The notes beneath the pieces were generated by a model. The model saw only the letters and a list, made by a program, of their open reading frames with translations, had not been told where the DNA came from and did no database searches. Made by a program: the position numbers and the translations under genes. Source: Anadara kagoshimensis (lineage: Eukaryota > Mollusca > Bivalvia > Arcoida > Arcidae). From it: a DNA stretch of 64,000 nucleotides. The stretch is from assembly GCA_021292105.1 (NCBI GenBank), contig CM037868.1, positions 1,727,721-1,791,720 of the forward strand, in the 5' to 3' direction. Shown in pieces: positions 1 through 12,200 of this stretch. The stretch's first letter is position 1. Each line of letters opens with the position of its first letter.

Positions 1-395
1 GGCCTCATGTTTTTAAATTAGTTAATTTTATTGTGACTTTAACATGGACTTATTCGTCTGTTTTCGATTGTTCATACAATTTAAACAAATATTTCTATAA
101 CCCGTTGAATTGGCGTAAAGGAATATACAATTTTCCATTAGAAAATCCCCATTACGATAATTAGAAAATTATTGCGTAGTACTTAAATCAGTTTTAAAGA
201 CGAGCCCTCTATAAGCCGAATGCATCAATATATGACATATTCATTAAGTCTTTATAATACTGCATTGTTGTAACATGAACAAATTTTATATTTTTGATGA
301 AATACTTTTAATACTATTAATAAAAACTTAAGTTATTATGTTATAATTGCGTATAAGTCGATCGAAGGACTTTCAACATGGCAGACTACAAGACA
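1..395. repeat. 5'-flank repeat block, copy 1 of 3
   Basis: This stretch closely resembles about 27,640-27,900 and about 28,670-28,950: shared landmarks are ATTTCTATAACCCGTTGAAT, AGTCTTTATAATACT and GGACTTTCAACATGG. The other two copies lie next to the upstream ends of the duplicated HEPN-STAND-ankyrin genes, so this may be the start of another relative of that 5' flank. No gene is seen in it. Confidence 0.6.
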
Positions 396-616
396 GAAGC
401 TTTTTACCATTGGAGGGCTCTAGTAACCTATTGTCCAATTTTTATCAGTGTTTTATGACTTATAAGGGAATATTATTTTATAATACAGAAAGTATATATC
501 AGTTCGAAAATACATGTTTAAAGAACAAATTGAAACCCTCTACTCTTATTAGACATTCCAGTAATGCAATTGAGGCCAAACTACTGTCAAAGAAAATCAG
601 ATGTAATGATCAATGA
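347..616 (+). pseudogene. NADAR (YbiA-like) domain fragment
   Basis: The frame from about 412 reads GSSNLLSNFY, then TYKG, then ESIYQFENT, then EAKLLSKKI. This is the N-terminal half of the NADAR/YbiA fold: the family shows LSNFYPC, a Y-x-G strand, an S/E-x-x-YQ-x-x-K helix and A-x-x-AKxLG. Known NADAR proteins act on ADP-ribosylated nucleobases or on riboflavin intermediates. The domain normally runs about 140-160 residues; here a stop follows KKIRCNDQ at 614-616, inside a 60-bp tandem repeat, so the second half is missing. The ATG at 378 is out of frame with it; AG ahead of GGCTCT (about 411) could be a splice acceptor. I call it a partial or broken gene. The family call rests on short motifs and is moderately sure. 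Confidence 0.5.
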
Positions 617-800
617 TATAATAATACAACTGAGGCCAAACTACTGTCAAAGAAAATCAGATGTAATGATCTATGAAATAATAATACAACTGAGGCCAAA
701 CTACTGTCAAGGAAAATCAGATGTAATGATCTATGATATAATAATACAACTGAGGCCAAACTACTGTCAAAAATCAGATGTAATGATCAATGGTATAATC
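566..800 (+). repeat. 60-bp tandem repeat, about 4 copies
   Basis: The unit starts at AACTGAGGCCAAACTACTGT and recurs at about 566, 628, 688 and 748 with a few substitutions; the last unit has lost a short internal stretch. The first unit overlaps the end of the NADAR-like frame, so the repeat copies the coding segment EAKLLSKKI and its stop. Confidence 0.9.
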
Positions 801-829
801 ACAAATTGTTCGTTATGTTTCTCATTTTA

Positions 830-1620
830 TATATAAAATTTCAACAAGTGCATAAATTCCGCTGTGCTTTAGAATATACCAGACTGCTTTTTTGGGGCAG
901 AGGCACTGCAGGAGTTGGTCATAATATGATGGGCAACATGTTGATGTTGTTTACAGAATATATAAAGTTGATACAATAATCTTCATAATTCTTAATATAT
1001 TTCAAAGGTTATTAACATGTTAGTAAAATAATCCTTTGTATGAACTTAATTCATAGTTACATGTTTGAAATTTAAATTAATAGTCAGTAAGTTACATGTT
1101 TTTCATATACAGGTAACCTTTGAAAGATGTAGATACATTCTCAGAAATGCTTAAAAGTTATGTAGACAAAGTACTTCTTATAAAACTTATGTATATATTT
1201 TATTATTTTGAGTTACCAAATAATTTAATTTTAAAAGTCAACACATTAGTCTAATTTTTACATTTAAACATTGATGGCTATACCTTGCTCAAAATAAATG
1301 TGTTAATTTATTTAGTTTCCATTTGTAAAGTTTAAAACTTATTAATGTTTTTAAAGAAAAAAATTAAAAGTCTATTTTTTTAAATTATTGGCCAATCAGA
1401 CATTAATAGTTGTCTAGCCTTTCTTTATGAAACATAAGAGAACCTATCAATGTCTTAACATTCAGTTACAATATTTGAACTAATTGAGTTGATAAAGAGA
1501 GATAACTTTAGCAGACTTGTTTTAGTTTAATGTTAGACTACAGAGGAGACAACTCTGTAACAATTATAAACATGGATTTGTTGAAGCCATGGCAACTTGT
1601 AGTAATACAGTATTTGAAGT
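830..1620. other. AT-rich spacer without a visible gene
   Basis: No open frame of note, no RNA gene and no clear repeat boundary was seen. It leads into the 5' side of the decayed retrotransposon. Confidence 0.5.
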
Positions 1621-1639
1621 TAATTGTAATGTTTAAATT

Positions 1640-3924
1640 TTTATGTTGGAATGTTTCTGGTTATAATTCAGAAAAGTTGCTTAAAAACTTGGACAAATAT
1701 TAAATCTCCCATTGATCTGCCAGGATTTAATCATTTTCATCAACCAGCCCACAAACAAAGAAAAATGAAGAAAGGTAGAAAAACAGGTGGAATTATAATA
1801 TATTTCCGTGATCAGATTCATACTGGAATTTTCTTAGTTGTTCAACGTAAATATGCTATTTAGATCAAATTAGATATTTTTTTTTTTTTCAAAATGGACA
1901 ATGACCTATTTATTTATATAACTTACATTAAACCAAGAACATCAACTTGTGACAATGAAGAAATATTTCTAGAACTTAACCAAGACATTTCAATTTTTTC
2001 AAATAAAGGTAAAATTATGATTGCTGGTGATTTTAATAGTAGGACAGGTAAAAACGTTGATTTTATTGAAGATGACCGTGTATTCCCTGAGAACTTTTAT
2101 AGTTTCTCCCAAAGTCTTACATATATCATCAAACTTTACCTAGAAATAACACGGATAAAATTGAAAACACGCAATGACGTTGTTTACTTGAGACATGTAT
2201 TGAAGCCCTATTAAGAATATTGAATGGTAGATTTTTTGGAGATTCAGTCGGTAATTACACTTACTTTGAGGATAAAATGGTTTGCAGTGTTGTAGACTAT
2301 ATAATAGTGTCAGAAGATATTCTTAGTTATATTGCTTACTTCAATGTAATGCCACCTGATGAATTATCAGATCATTGTGTAACTCGAGCTGGTGTAAATA
2401 TAAAAGCGCCAGCTGTTAACTTCGAGACTGAATTTAAAGATAAGCAATTTTGGCCAGGTAACTTTGAAAACCAAAATCTAAATGATTACATTGATACTTT
2501 AAATTCAACAAAAACTTTACAGAAACTATGAAACTTTATGGTAGAGATAGATACAAACAGCATGTTAGATATTTACACAAGTACAAAACAGTTTACTTAT
2601 AGTGTTAAGTTCAAACTTAAACATAGCAAGACTAAAAGGAAGAAAATGAAAAAAAAAATGGTTTAATGGCGACTGCTTTATGGGTTACGCAGAGAAATTC
2701 GCCGTTTTTGCAGAATTGTCTAAAGATACCCAAATAATACCTCTGTAAGGATATACTGCTCCAATGCCAAAAAGGAATACAAAAAGCTATGCCAGAAATC
2801 AAAACACAATTTTTATCAAATTATCTTTAATCAGCTTGATGAACTTTACCCAAAAAACTCTAAACAATTCTGGAAAATAATTAATAAGATAAAAAGCAAA
2901 AAAATCCAGTGCATAACCCAATATTAGTTGCAAGATGGACACAGCACTTCTCCGAACTCTTTACAGAAAATGTTTCAAATGAAACTGAAGAATTTCCATT
3001 ACTTAACTACAAGCCTGACAATACACTAAATGTATCTATAACTTGAAAAGAATTAAAAAATTGTCTGAAAAATCTTAAAGTTAAAAAAACTGATGGTTTA
3101 GACTTAATGTGTAATGAGTTTTTAAAATATGGTATAGACAACCTAACTTTTCCTATAGTCAAGTTATATAATAACATATTAAATTCTGAATCTTTTCCAC
3201 TTGAATGGAATATCTCAATTTTATCTGTTCTTCATTAAAAGGCAGTCTTTTTGATTCTAATAACTATAAAGGTATCCGTGTGAGTAGCTGTCTAACTGAA
3301 ATATTTACTAAAATTCTTCATAGAAAAATTAAATTTTTTAGATGAACATCATATAACATTATATGAAGACAATCAAGCCTGATTTAGGTCTAATTACAAC
3401 CACAGACCAGATTTTTATTTTAAAAACACTTTGTAATAGTTACTTGTTAAAAAACCAGTTTTTGCCTGTTTTATTGATTTTTCAAAAACTTTTGTTCGGT
3501 TTGGAGGAATGCCTTATTTTATAAAATGAACACTATTGGAATTACAGGAAAATTCTTTTACATTGTAAAAGATGTGTATAGTAATACACATAATTGCATA
3601 AAAAAGACATTTTTATATCTAAACCAATAAAGGTAGATAAGGGGGTTAAACAAGGGGATAGTCTTAGTCCAACTATCTTCAATATTTACTTACATGACAT
3701 AAACAAATCCTCCCTAAATCATGATAACACACATTCACCTTAACTAGAACAACACAATAAAAATCACCTGCTATTTGCAGATGATCTAGTATTATTGTTT
3801 GAAGCTAAGTCTGGTTTACAAACTTGTACAACCAGTTATCAGACTACTGTCCAAATGGAATTTAACAGTTAATTTTACAAAAACTAGAATTATGATTTCC
3901 AGTAAAACAAAACTAAACTGTACT
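1640..3924 (+). mobile_element. degenerate non-LTR retrotransposon, 5' part (endonuclease + RT)
   Basis: Broken frames encode an apurinic-type endonuclease followed by reverse transcriptase. Visible motifs are KIMIAGDFNSRTG (about 2010), VDYIIVSEDI and ELSDHC (about 2290-2375), then in RT KGVKQGDSLSPTIFNIY (about 3635) and the catalytic LLFADDLVLL (about 3770-3800). Stops and frameshifts split the frames at many points, so it is dead. It belongs to the APE-type LINEs; the precise clade cannot be set by eye. The reading breaks at 3924, where another element is inserted, and resumes at 7604. Confidence 0.85.
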
Positions 3925-4047
3925 AAAGGAGGTTGTGCACTATAGGCCCTTTTTGGCCCCATACCAGAATATAATGATTTTTCTGTAGAATTTAGTCCAA
4001 GATTTGGTCTTTGTAAAAACATAAAAATTTAAGTGTTCTGATGTACT

Positions 4048-4404
4048 GTTGCTTAGCAACGGTGCATGGCAACTGACCCTTAGCAAATCTTAAATATGGA
4101 CATTTCGCGTTATGATTTTAACATATTGTGGCAGATTTCATCCCATTCTAATGTTTTTGTGTGAATAATCTTTCTACATTATTACATTTATCAATAAAAG
4201 TAAAAATTAAGTTCGAGAACATAAAATATAACATTATTTGTCACCATGGCAACGAAATGTCCATAGCAACGGATGGTTTAATATACCTATATAGATATAA
4301 AAATGGATACATGTGTGCCCTTAGCAATGGATGGTTAACATAATGTATAAAGTTATAAAATAAAACATTATTTGTTACCATGGCAACTAATTGTCCATAG
4401 CAAT
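4048..4404. promoter_or_regulatory. cluster of RFX X-box-like motifs
   Basis: Six close matches to the RFX-factor X-box half-site pair lie here: GTTGCTTAGCAAC (4048-4060, a perfect palindrome except its centre), GGTGCATGGCAAC (4061-4073), GTCACCATGGCAAC (4240-4253), TGTCCATAGCAAC (4258-4270), GTTACCATGGCAAC (4374-4387) and TGTCCATAGCAAT (4392-4404). The last four form two copies of a roughly 135-bp unit. Whether any is bound is unknown, and no promoter is nearby. Confidence 0.35.
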
Positions 4405-4447
4405 GGATTGCTAAATATACACATGTACATATGGAGTGGATGCAATT

Positions 4448-4640
4448 GGGTTCGCCGCCGTACCACGTGACCAATACCTCTTAACGTTTGTGTGGAACAT
4501 TTTGGAAAACGTCAACGTTACAAATTCCCGGAATGACGTCGTTTTTACGAGAAAGCGTCATATTGTGCGATTCCATGTCCATTAGAAACAAGCTTTTCAC
4601 AGACACGTTAGAAGGTATCACGTGGTACTGCGGCGAACCC
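4448..4640. repeat. imperfect inverted repeat with CACGTG in each arm
   Basis: The arm at 4448-4480 (GGGTTCGCCGCCGTACCACG...) pairs with 4611-4640 read in reverse, and pairing continues more weakly towards the centre. It looks like a fold-back MITE-like unit nested in the 3925-7603 element. Confidence 0.65.
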
Positions 4641-4849
4641 CATTGTTCGCATGAGAACGAATGATTGAAACTAGAAATTGCGTTTGAGCAGGGGTCAATC
4701 GCGGGGTAAATCACCCCAATAAACATTTGAAAAGAACTGATAGTGTTACCAGTAGCAAGGATAAGTGTATTTGAATGAAGATAAAGGTGTAATAACCTCT
4801 GGTAATTGTTATTTTTATATAATTATGATGTTTCCATATGCACATTTAT

Positions 4850-5250
4850 AACAAGAATTGTTAATGTTTTACTATCTATGTTACTGCAACTTTCAAAAAA
4901 ATTTCACCAGGCCATGAAAAAGTAGGTCACAATGACCTTCTTTGTGTTGAAACACATACAACATTGAAATTGTACTTACGACCACGTTTCATCAAATTGT
5001 CATATTAAACTTTACATTATCAAAGAAAATCACTGACTAAAAACTAGGTCACAATGATCTTTTCTGTGTTGCAATACGTAGAGCTTATAAAGTCGTAGAT
5101 ATGAACCAAGTTTGATCAAAATCGAAGAAAAACACCAGACCATAAAAACAAGGTCACAATGACCGACTTTTAGCGCAACATGTACAGCATCTAAGATTGT
5201 ACATAGAAACTAGTTTTCATCAAAATTGGTCAATTAGTTTCTTTTCTAGA
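4850..5250. repeat. repeat with three ERE-like palindromes
   Basis: Three degenerate units each carry an inverted AGGTCA pair spaced by 3: AGGTCACAATGACCT (4924-4938), AGGTCACAATGATCT (5046-5060) and AGGTCACAATGACCG (5151-5165). The flanks share CATCAAA and a following A-rich stretch, so these are diverged tandem units of about 105-122 bp. Confidence 0.6.
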
Positions 5251-6487
5251 GTGCAAAATCAGTACAGTGGAATGTCGTTATTATCTCCCTTTCTATTTCA
5301 ACCAATGAGATGTGACCACCAAAAGACACAACTGCAATGCCCCGTCGGGGAATGCCTAAATATCATCTGAATAGGGATCATTGCAGCTTATGCAAATGGA
5401 ACTTGGGGTGGTATTTAATGCAAGAATGTTTATAGGCTTTCTTCCTAAATTCACTGTTTTTCTCTGATCAGTTACTTGATGGTACAGCAAACCAGGCAAG
5501 CTGGGTGCCTCTGTATAATAGAAATAATCTTAACAGACGTCTTAATCACCAACCAATCAACAGTTCATCAGTGTTAAACATCCCATATGCATGTACATGT
5601 AAATAAAAATCATTACCAGGTTATGTATGCAGAGTAGTCTTACTAATTTGGGAAAGGTGGGTCTCACTTCCACTTTTACTGAAAAGTAGCACCATCAAGA
5701 TCTCCTTCTCCAAGTTAGAATACCATGTGTGTAAATGTTAGAACCACCAAATGTAAATTATGCAGGATGGATCTTCTTTCATGAGACAACATCATTTTGG
5801 GAACACAGTGAAAGGATGGACAGACATAAATATTTATAAGCGCTTAAGGAGGCGATGAGGATAAAACTTTTGGCAAACAAATACAGACAACATAAGTTTC
5901 ATTGAGAGGGTACTAATACTAGTAATTAGTGATGAGGTTCAGTTTTTGGAGGGTCAAATTATCTTAAAAGTTCACCATTCCAATATTAGCAATTTATAAC
6001 TTATGTGTATACATGTATTTGTATTTTGAACAAGATCTAACAATACCTTATGATGAAAACTTTTGTACGTAAATAAACTGGGTGAATTATTAGAAAAAAC
6101 ATGTATTACAATAATTCCCTGAAAAGATGAGAGAGAGAAAAGAAATTAAAATTAATAAATAAAACCTCCTGATTTGTGATAATATTTTTTTTAAAATGCT
6201 GCAGAAAAAAGGAAATAGTAAAATTAAAAAGTATATTATGTAATTAAAAACCAGATTTATAATAAAAATTAAAATTTTTGAAAAAAAAATAATTAAGAGG
6301 TGCGAGAGAGAATAAATGAAAATAATAAAAGCACCTGGACTTAATGTACATGTTTAATATTTAACAAAAATTGAGTTGTGTGGAGAGGTGCGAGAGAGAT
6401 TTAATTTATCCTCATCGAATGTAATGTTAATAATTTATAAAAATATAATTTATATTTTTTCAAAAATGATATATTTAAAAAAAAAAT

Positions 6488-6560
6488 ACAGTCTTCATCG
6501 GGATTTGAACCCGGGTCTCCAGTTTCTAAGTCCACATCGCTACCTATTGCCCCACCACGG
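6488..6560 (-). repeat. tRNA-like segment (SINE head or tRNA relic)
   Basis: On the - strand a good B-box, GGGTTCAAATCCC, is preceded by a loose A-box-like GGGGCAATAGG. The ends do not pair into an acceptor stem, so it is not a functional tRNA gene. Confidence 0.35.
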
Positions 6561-7251
6561 TATTGGATGTAAACATTGGTTTAGATAGTGCAAGACCGTG
6601 TGTAATCCGATCTACGTTCCTGAATTTTATTTTGTTCACTGCTTGATTTGCCGTGTTTTTCAAAAACCGCTTCTCAAAATCAATGGAATTATAATCGCTA
6701 CATTGTAAACCATACACACAAACCGGTACAAGTGACTTTCACCTCGGTGTCATGAACTCTGTCCCGACTGTCGGGAGTCAGGATATGTGTGCCAATTTTC
6801 GTATCACCATATTATCAGACACAAAATAACAGTATCCATGAAATAAAATGAAAAAGAAAAGTTACATAATTATATGCACATCACTGAAATCGCGAATGTG
6901 TAGCTTGAATTGTGTATCAATGTTGTTTAACGATCTACGTAGCCGGTGTGACCAGTTGTTGTTGTTCTTGACGACGTCGTCGATTTCTAAAATGTGTAGC
7001 ATTACGCTCTATAGCATAAACGGTTACCGGCGTTGTTTTTAAACAGTTATTTATAAATGCATAAAATTTTATCGATTCCGTTTTGTTAAAATATATGTAA
7101 TCAACAAAAATCACAAATATATTTTAAAATTTTTTGCTTATTATAACAGAAAGAAAATATAAGTAAATGTTCACTTTAGCCACATTGTGCTACACAATTT
7201 ACCTTACCCCATACTTCCCGACTTTAGTGGACAATTTTATTGACGATTTTT

Positions 7252-7378
7252 TTCAAATTAAACTATGAGCGCAGTCGTGCTCCACAAAAATATTTTAACA
7301 CAAGGTTCTTTTATTCAACATTATTTTATAGTTTAAATATCTTTTTGGAGCACGACTGCGCTCATAGTTTAATTTGAA
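7252..7378. repeat. perfect 32-bp inverted repeat with 63-nt loop
   Basis: 7252-7283 and 7347-7378 are exact reverse complements (core GAGCGCAGTCGTGCTCC); the loop is AT-rich. It lies near the right end of the inserted element. Confidence 0.85.
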
Positions 7379-7603
7379 GAAATGTACCGGAAAAACGTCA
7401 ATATTTCGAAAAATAGGACAAACACCCAGTACTTTAGTGATACATGACGACAGTTTAAAAAAAAAAATTGTGTAAAACTTTTATGGATTTATTTCATTTG
7501 TATAATTGGCAATGTGTTCGGTAACATATCAAAGATATTCCCCCCTTCAAAAAATTATTAAAATTGTGGTGCCGGGAGGGCCCCATAGCGCACAACCTCC
7601 TTT

Positions 7604-8160
7604 GCTTTCCATTTTGACTCTAATAACCTCGAAATAGTAGACAAATATAAATATTTAGGTATTATTTTCTCCTTCAGTGGAAATTTAAAACATTCAGTTC
7701 AAGATCTTTACCAGAAGGGACTTAAAGCATTATTTGCACTGAAAACTAAATTTTCTAACTTTGACAATGTACCTATCAAGATAGCTTTAAAATTGTTTGA
7801 TACTTTGATTGAGCCTATTGTTACTTATGGCAGCGAGGTCTGGTTGGGTGACTATAATATCAATATTTCTAACATAGACTGCCTTCCTTTTGAAAAACTT
7901 CATCACAAATTTTTTAAAACTATATTGGGTGTTAAAAACAATTCTCAAATTTCGCTTGTAGACTAGAATGTAAATCAGAACCAGTATTAATTTCTTCACT
8001 AACCCAGATGTATATATATTACCTATGATTTAACTCTCTAGATACAACCAGATTTGTTCACAGTGCATTTCTTACTGACCAAAAATTGTTCTTACAAAAC
8101 TCTAAATGTATATTTTCAACCCTTTCAAAAACATTTTAAAGACTTCATATTACCTTAACT
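7604..8160 (+). mobile_element. degenerate non-LTR retrotransposon, 3' part
   Basis: Frames resume with YKYLGIIFSFSGNL (about 7655), then LFDTLIEPIVTYGSEVWL (about 7795-7850) and FEKLHHKFFKTILGV, the usual region after RT in APE-type LINEs. This continues the element cut at 3924. Frameshifts occur after about 7950. Confidence 0.8.
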
Positions 8161-9260
8161 TTAAATGATGATATCATTGTACAAATATTTTATAACACGC
8201 GTCACGGATACTTGAAACGCTATAAGGTAAGTATATATACTATGTTATTTCATTGTTTCTGGTATAATAGGAATTTATTCTTAAACTTTGATTGTTTTAA
8301 TTGAACTTTAATTGAAGTTTGTTGATTCATAGTTGTGAATTAAAAAGAATATTTGACAGAAATACAACAAATACTTGTCACGTGACGACCTCGCTAGATA
8401 ATCTATACAAATTCATGAGTAATCTATGTACTCATTGTTTGCCAAAAAATTGGCAGCATATCGCGATAAAAAAGACAAAAAGGAAATAAGCATTACTTTT
8501 GCTTTCAAACAGTTAAAACAGTCGTATTACAGTTTCAATCAAACACAACATACCAATTCATGTCCGAATCACAATCCAGATGCAAATTAAATATGTTTGA
8601 ACTGACAAGTTTTTTAAATCAATACATATATCTATATGAAAGTATTGTTGTAGATCTACAATTAACTCCTGAGATGTCAATGTATCGTAATTAGAATGCT
8701 ATTGTACAGAGCTTGAAAATTAAAATATGAGTCGTTTATAAACTTTATGGTGCAGGTAAACAAAATTAGCCTGTTCGCTTGACCTTTCATAAGGGATTAT
8801 CATATCAAAGGATCTATAAAATACACGAGTAGTGCTAGGATTCGAAAGTGAGTATATTATATACACAAGGCCCATGATTGGTGTTTTCATTGAGATCACA
8901 CTGAGTATGTACACATAGTACAGTTGTATAGATACATATAATGGTTTGTCCATGCATAATATAGGAAAACCACATTGACGTGTCCGCTTGACCTTTTATT
9001 TAAATATTTATCATTGTTATTAATATGAAATTAAAACATATGATCCCTATACATAAATGCGCTAGGTCTTAAAATATTTTATTTTAATGCTGCTGAGAGA
9101 GTTTGGGAACTAGATAAATAAGGCTTTACAAAATACACACAGCCTGTTTTGTGATCAATTTAAAAAAAAAAAACCACTAATTATATTTTCAGGATCAATA
9201 TCTAACGATTCCATTGTATAGATTGACTGATACGCCCATTATATATGACATAACAGCAAA

Positions 9261-12200
9261 ATGAGTTGCCTAGTTACTACTGAGGTTACAGGTAGCAATA
9301 CAACTTCAATTACAACAATTCCTGGAACGAATTCAACCTTGATGACAACAGTACAAACATTATCAGCGTCATCACCGGGTCAGCAAACAGTCTCAACTAC
9401 AGCTACTGTCGTTACTGCAACAACACAAACAGTATCGTTAGCGTCGTCATGCAGACAACAAACAGCTTTAAACGCTTCTACCATTGTTACAGCAACAACA
9501 CAAATAGTGTCATCAGCAGCAGCACACGGACAGCAAACTACTGGTACAAACCTTACAGCAATAGCACAAATAATATCACCAACGTCATCATCTGTGCAGC
9601 AAACAGCGTCACCTTCAGCTACAGGCGGTACAACAACACAAACAGTCTTACCAGCGTCATCATCTAGGCAGCAAACAGCGTCACCTACAGCTACAGGCGG
9701 TACTACAACACAAACAGTCTTACCAGCGTCATCATCTAGGCAGCAAACAGCGTCACCTGCAGCTACAGGCGGTACTACAACAACACAAATAGTCTCACCA
9801 GCGTCACCATCTAGGCAGCAAACAGCGTCACCTACAGCTACAACCGGTACTACAGCAACACAAACAATATTACCAGCGTCATCATCTGGGCAGCAAACAG
9901 CGTCACCTTCAGCTACAGGCGGTAATACAACAACACAAATAGTCTCACCAGCGTCATCATCTAGGCAGCAAACAGCGTCACCTACAGCTACAACCGGTAC
10001 TACAACAACACAAACAGTATTACCAGCGTCATCATCTGGGCAGCAAACAGCGTCACCTACAGCTAAAACCGGTACTACAACAACACAAACAGTATCACCA
10101 GCGTCATCATCTTGGCAGCAAACGGTGTCAACTTCAACTGCAAGCGGTACTACAACAACACAAACTGTCTCGTCAGTGTCATCATCTGGACAGCAAACAG
10201 TGTCACCTGCAGCTGCAAGCGTAACAGCAGCAACACAAACAGCTATGACTTCAAGAATCGATGTTACTCCAGAGGAGACAAATTTCTTAAGATTTACCTC
10301 CCTTGTGTTGAAGATCGGACCACGTGCTGTAAGACATTTGTTTGATCTTCATAATGATCCAAATCACCTGGATAAAATAATTTTGGATAACAGACAAAAA
10401 TTGGAGAATCTCCTGAATAACAGGATCATTAACAAAGATCACTGGAGCGTTCTTTTTCCAGGAAACAGTAAGATGCCTTTATTTTATATTTATTAAAATA
10501 TCTGAATATTAATCATATCAGTCGTATAAATTGTTTTATTTTATAACTCGATTTCCATCGATATGTTATTACTGTGCATAAATGCTATTTTGAACCTGCA
10601 TATATTGCGATTAAATTTTTTTTTTGTATTTTTTGTTAACATTTTAATTATATTTCAACACAGAAAAGAGAAAACTAAGTGGAAAAAATATGTTTTCTTT
10701 TAAATCAGTCTATGTGAGTGTGTGCCTACCATAAATTTTGCCATCTTTTCAATGTACAATATTCCATGTACAAAATAGCCTTTATGCAGAGTAGAGCACG
10801 TGATTCTAGTAGTATTACTTATGATATTATCGAATGCAGTATGAAAATAGTACTCACATAAGCTTTCAGGTCAAATGATTTTAAAAACGAATTATTTGAA
10901 TTTCAGTTTTTTTTTTTTACTTTATTTCTTATTTTAATTTAGATTTATTTGAAATGAAATGCTCCGAAAAGCATAAAAAGAAATTGAAATGTGATTCAAA
11001 TGAACAGTTATGTAAATTTATGTATCTGGATATTGTTTTAAAACATTTTGTTGAACAGGTGTATTTTTACCTTTCAGGGCATGCCTCTTCTAAAATGTTT
11101 GATCTTACCTTAATGATAGCATTCCTTCGTGATATAACTGGTTTGAAGGCTCCGAAATCTGAATGGTACAGACTGCCAGATCCTAATGATCGCAGTGTTG
11201 AGGCTGCTCTAGTAAGAATAAAATATTACAGAAACAAAGTAGCACATGCTGTATCCTGTTCTGTAAATACACACGATTTCAACATAAATTGGACTGACCT
11301 TAGTGAGGTATATATTATAATTATTTTTCATCTAATTTGCGGTACAGACGTAGTTCTGCATGCTCTAAATTCGGCTAAAATGATGTATTTAATATATATA
11401 ACCGCCCGCATGTGCCTAGTCGGTAAGGTCGTATCACCGGTCTATTATCGATATCAGACCGGCCATTTCAAACATGTAGATATTTTCACTAAGTCATTTT
11501 GAAAATCCTTACACGGCATCTTTTGACCTTGAATAATATTTGAATGCCGTTGATTGAAGTATTTGAAGAAATGCATTTTTCATATACAGTAATTGGTGTT
11601 ATTTTTTATCAAATGGGTGTAATGTATTTTTTCTTTTGTTCCGGTCCTAGGTTTTTCGGAGTATCTTTTCATATCGCACTTTCGTTTATGACGCAAAATA
11701 ATCCAACCTGCCTAAAAGGCCAACTCTATATAAGGACCACTTGCGTATAAAGATCAGTAGAATTGTATCCCAATTGTTCTTTATTCATATTATTTGAATC
11801 TGTATTTATTACTGGTTTCCTTGTGTGGTCTTTATAGACAAGTTTAACTGTAAAATTGTTGGCACATTGCTGAAGATGAATCTTTGTGTTGTTGATTTTT
11901 AAATTTTTAATACAAGAGCTAGTGTAACATTATTGGAGACAATGGCTAGCGGCGAGTAAATTTTGCCTTTTTATTTTTTTTAAAAGGCAAGATCGCAAGT
12001 TTGTGCACATGTGAAGTAAATTCGACCAAGTCTGTCGCGACAGTATTTCACAATATCAGTTTAATAATCTATAGTTGAACAGACAATGTATTTTATATTG
12101 TTTCGAGTATGAAACAGCTATGTCACGTTAAAGGCATTTATTTATGACAAAGGTTTGTTTTGTATTGGTTACCAAGTTATAAGAAGTCGTTTAACTATAT

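Larger units (their letters stand above)
3925..7603. mobile_element. 3.7-kb element with inverted termini inside the LINE
   Basis: The left end AAAGGAGGTTGTGCACTATA and the right end, read in reverse, AAAGGAGGTTGTGCGCTAT match over about 19 bp with one change. The LINE RT frame stops at the left end and its C-terminal part starts just after the right end, so this block was inserted into it. I see no transposase frame and no certain target-site duplication. The interior is a patchwork of repeats: X-box-like motifs, a palindrome at 4448-4640, an ERE-like array and a 32-bp hairpin. It could be a non-autonomous DNA transposon that itself took insertions. Confidence 0.6.

Noticed and set aside
4481-4726. 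81-aa frame on the - strand
   Set aside because: It is contained in an inverted repeat; the open frame is a by-product of the palindrome.
6488-6560. Functional tRNA gene
   Set aside because: A good B-box but no acceptor-stem pairing and a poor A-box.
10954-11502. 182-aa frame as a separate gene
   Set aside because: Its core is exon 2 (11,078-11,307) of the HEPN gene; the rest is intron read-through.
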